6,369 nucleotides of DNA from Bacillota bacterium (GTDB lineage Bacteria; Bacillota; Clostridia; Tissierellales; Sedimentibacteraceae), in NCBI GenBank assembly GCA_029239575.1, contig JARBUP010000165.1, forward strand, positions 1 to 6,369. The letters are read 5' to 3'. Positions 5,319 through 6,369 of the stretch are shown here, piece by piece (the stretch's first letter is position 1; every line of letters begins with the position of its first letter). Below the pieces are notes generated by a model. The model saw only the letters and a list, made by a program, of their open reading frames with translations. It made no database searches and was not told the origin of the DNA. The position numbers were made by a program, and so were the translations under genes.

Positions 5319-6293
5319 TTGATATATAATGAAGCCCAGTTAGGACATTTTATAGATTTTGAATTGTGGCAGGATAGTTGTAGATTGCAAGAAGAAAAGA
5401 TAAATTTAATATCAAAAAATAAAAATTTTTCCACTTTGAACATTCATTACTTTAGTAAAATTAAAAAACGCGTACGTTGGGCGTATTCTCAAGATAAATA
5501 TTTTCGTGACAGAATTAGTAATAACATATTTTATGGTTTGAAAAACGAATTTTTTATAAAAAAATATGCTCTCCCCAAAAATATTTATGGCCTTAGAAAC
5601 TATTCATTTATTTCTTATGGATTAAATTTAGTGCATAATTCAATAGGATTGTATTTAGTTAAGTTGACAGATGACTTTATGCATAATTATTACAAGAAAG
5701 TTAAAACAATTCGATCTTTTTATGGTGGCAATTTAAAATATAACAATGGTCAAATATCATTTAAGGGTAAAAATATTTATTATAGGAGTGAATATAATAA
5801 ATTTAGAAAAGAATTAGTTGATGTTATAGAAAACAGGGATAATGTTGTTATAAGACTGGATTTTCAAAATTATTTTGACAATTTATCTATTGAGGTCTTA
5901 CTTTACAATCTAAAAGCATCGATAAAATCAACTGATATAGCTAAATATAAATTTAGCGACAGTTCAATAGAAGAAATAACGTTTTTCTTTAAATATCTAA
6001 TGAACAACAAGAGTGGTATTCCCCAAATTGATAGCTGTGTGGTATCCGGTTATATCGGTTACTTATATTTATGTTTTCTTGATTTAGAGATAGATACATT
6101 GATGAAGCAGCTAAGTTTCCATGATTCGCACATAATAAGGTATGTTGATGATCTATATATTGTTTTTAAAAGGGGAGAAAGCGAGACAAAAGATAATACT
6201 CTCAAAAGAGCAGTTGAATTACTTGGCAAAGTCAAAGACCTTGCTTATTACAAATATAAACTTAATATTAAGATTCATGGTCATTTTCTGTGA
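5319..6293 (+). CDS. UG/Abi-like reverse transcriptase, probably truncated at the C-terminus (324 aa)
   Basis: An RNA-directed DNA polymerase palm is clear. Motif A is RLDFQNYFDNLS (179-190, catalytic D181), motif B is GIPQ (233-236) with SG at 243-244, and motif C is RYVDD (274-278, catalytic D277 and D278). KYKLNI (312-317) marks the start of the next palm motif. The N-terminal part, with IRSFYGGNLKYNNG and NIYYRSEYNKFRKEL, has the look of UG/Abi enzymes; AbiA-, AbiK- and Abi-P2-type relatives give abortive phage resistance. No intron maturase or endonuclease domain is present. The frame ends 46 residues after YVDD. UG/Abi enzymes usually run to about 500 residues or more with a thumb and a helical or HEPN-like tail, which are missing here. 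No other frame continues past about 6300, so a truncation near 6270-6290 is likely. The TTG start has a strong ribosome binding site, and the gene is third in the cluster. Confidence 0.88.
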   Translation: MIYNEAQLGHFIDFELWQDSCRLQEEKINLISKNKNFSTLNIHYFSKIKKRVRWAYSQDKYFRDRISNNIFYGLKNEFFIKKYALPKNIYGLRNYSFISYGLNLVHNSIGLYLVKLTDDFMHNYYKKVKTIRSFYGGNLKYNNGQISFKGKNIYYRSEYNKFRKELVDVIENRDNVVIRLDFQNYFDNLSIEVLLYNLKASIKSTDIAKYKFSDSSIEEITFFFKYLMNNKSGIPQIDSCVVSGYIGYLYLCFLDLEIDTLMKQLSFHDSHIIRYVDDLYIVFKRGESETKDNTLKRAVELLGKVKDLAYYKYKLNIKIHGHFL

Positions 6294-6369
6294 AATGTAA
6301 ATAGTTTCGGGGCATGAAAAAACTCGTAAATTCCTGTCAATACTTTGGGTAACCACTACCAAAAGGAGG
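6294..6369 (+). other. Sequence after the RT stop: possible leader ORF and RBS of a gene beyond the window
   Basis: All three + frames hold stops or only short ORFs here. A 12-codon ORF, MKKLVNSCQYFG (6314-6352), is followed by AAAAGGAGG (6361-6369) at the very end of the window. That is a near-perfect ribosome binding site for a gene starting roughly 6-10 bases outside. This is probably the flank of the element that cut off the reverse transcriptase, but no terminal inverted repeat can be identified from one side. The short ORF has no good ribosome binding site of its own. Confidence 0.4.

Noticed and set aside
5319..6293. Group II intron or retron origin of the reverse transcriptase
   Set aside because: No maturase or endonuclease domain is visible. 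No intron boundaries or domain V-like hairpin are seen, and no msr/msd-like inverted repeats flank the gene. The N-terminal style fits UG/Abi better.

Overview
The window looks like an accessory or mobile region of a low-GC Gram-positive bacterium. The coding parts are very AT-rich, start codons include GTG and TTG, and ribosome binding sites are strong purine-rich types (AAAGGGGGA, AAGGAGGAG). A plasmid or integrated element of a lactic acid bacterium or relative is the best guess. It rests on composition and gene types, not on a species marker.

Layout. Bases 3-125 are the 3' end of a serine-recombinase (resolvase/invertase) type gene, with only its C-terminal helix-turn-helix inside the window. 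An inverted repeat (140-169) and a 15-bp palindrome (191-205) follow. Next is a 159-aa phage-type hypothetical gene with a GTG start (271-750). Bases 751-1707 hold no convincing gene. In this gap, 800-1260 is a strikingly GC-rich, hairpin-dense block of the plasmid-backbone or origin/oriT kind. The AT-rich part after it ends in a near-consensus sigma-A promoter (1560-1587) and a perfect 22-bp inverted repeat (1587-1646).

Downstream of that promoter lie three same-strand genes with short gaps (43 and 46 bp), probably one operon. They are a 386-aa putative DNA-binding protein (1708-2868), a 786-aa multidomain protein (2912-5272) and a reverse transcriptase (5319-6293). I read the 786-aa protein as a helical/TPR region, a winged-helix-like segment, a DUF2726-like PD-(D/E)XK-type domain and a C-terminal DUF721/DciA-like domain. 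The reverse transcriptase has the motifs LDFQNYFDN, GIPQ...SG and YVDD.

The reverse transcriptase resembles the UG/Abi group, whose characterised members (AbiA, AbiK, Abi-P2, DRT systems) act in phage defence. The reading frame stops just after the palm motifs, at 324 aa. UG/Abi enzymes normally continue with a thumb and a long C-terminal domain, so the gene is probably truncated at about 6270-6290. The last 80 bases carry a possible short leader ORF and a strong ribosome binding site for a gene beyond the window. The most interesting hypothesis is a multi-gene, reverse-transcriptase-based defence module whose accessory proteins (nuclease-like/DciA-like and DNA-binding) are not part of any system I can name.
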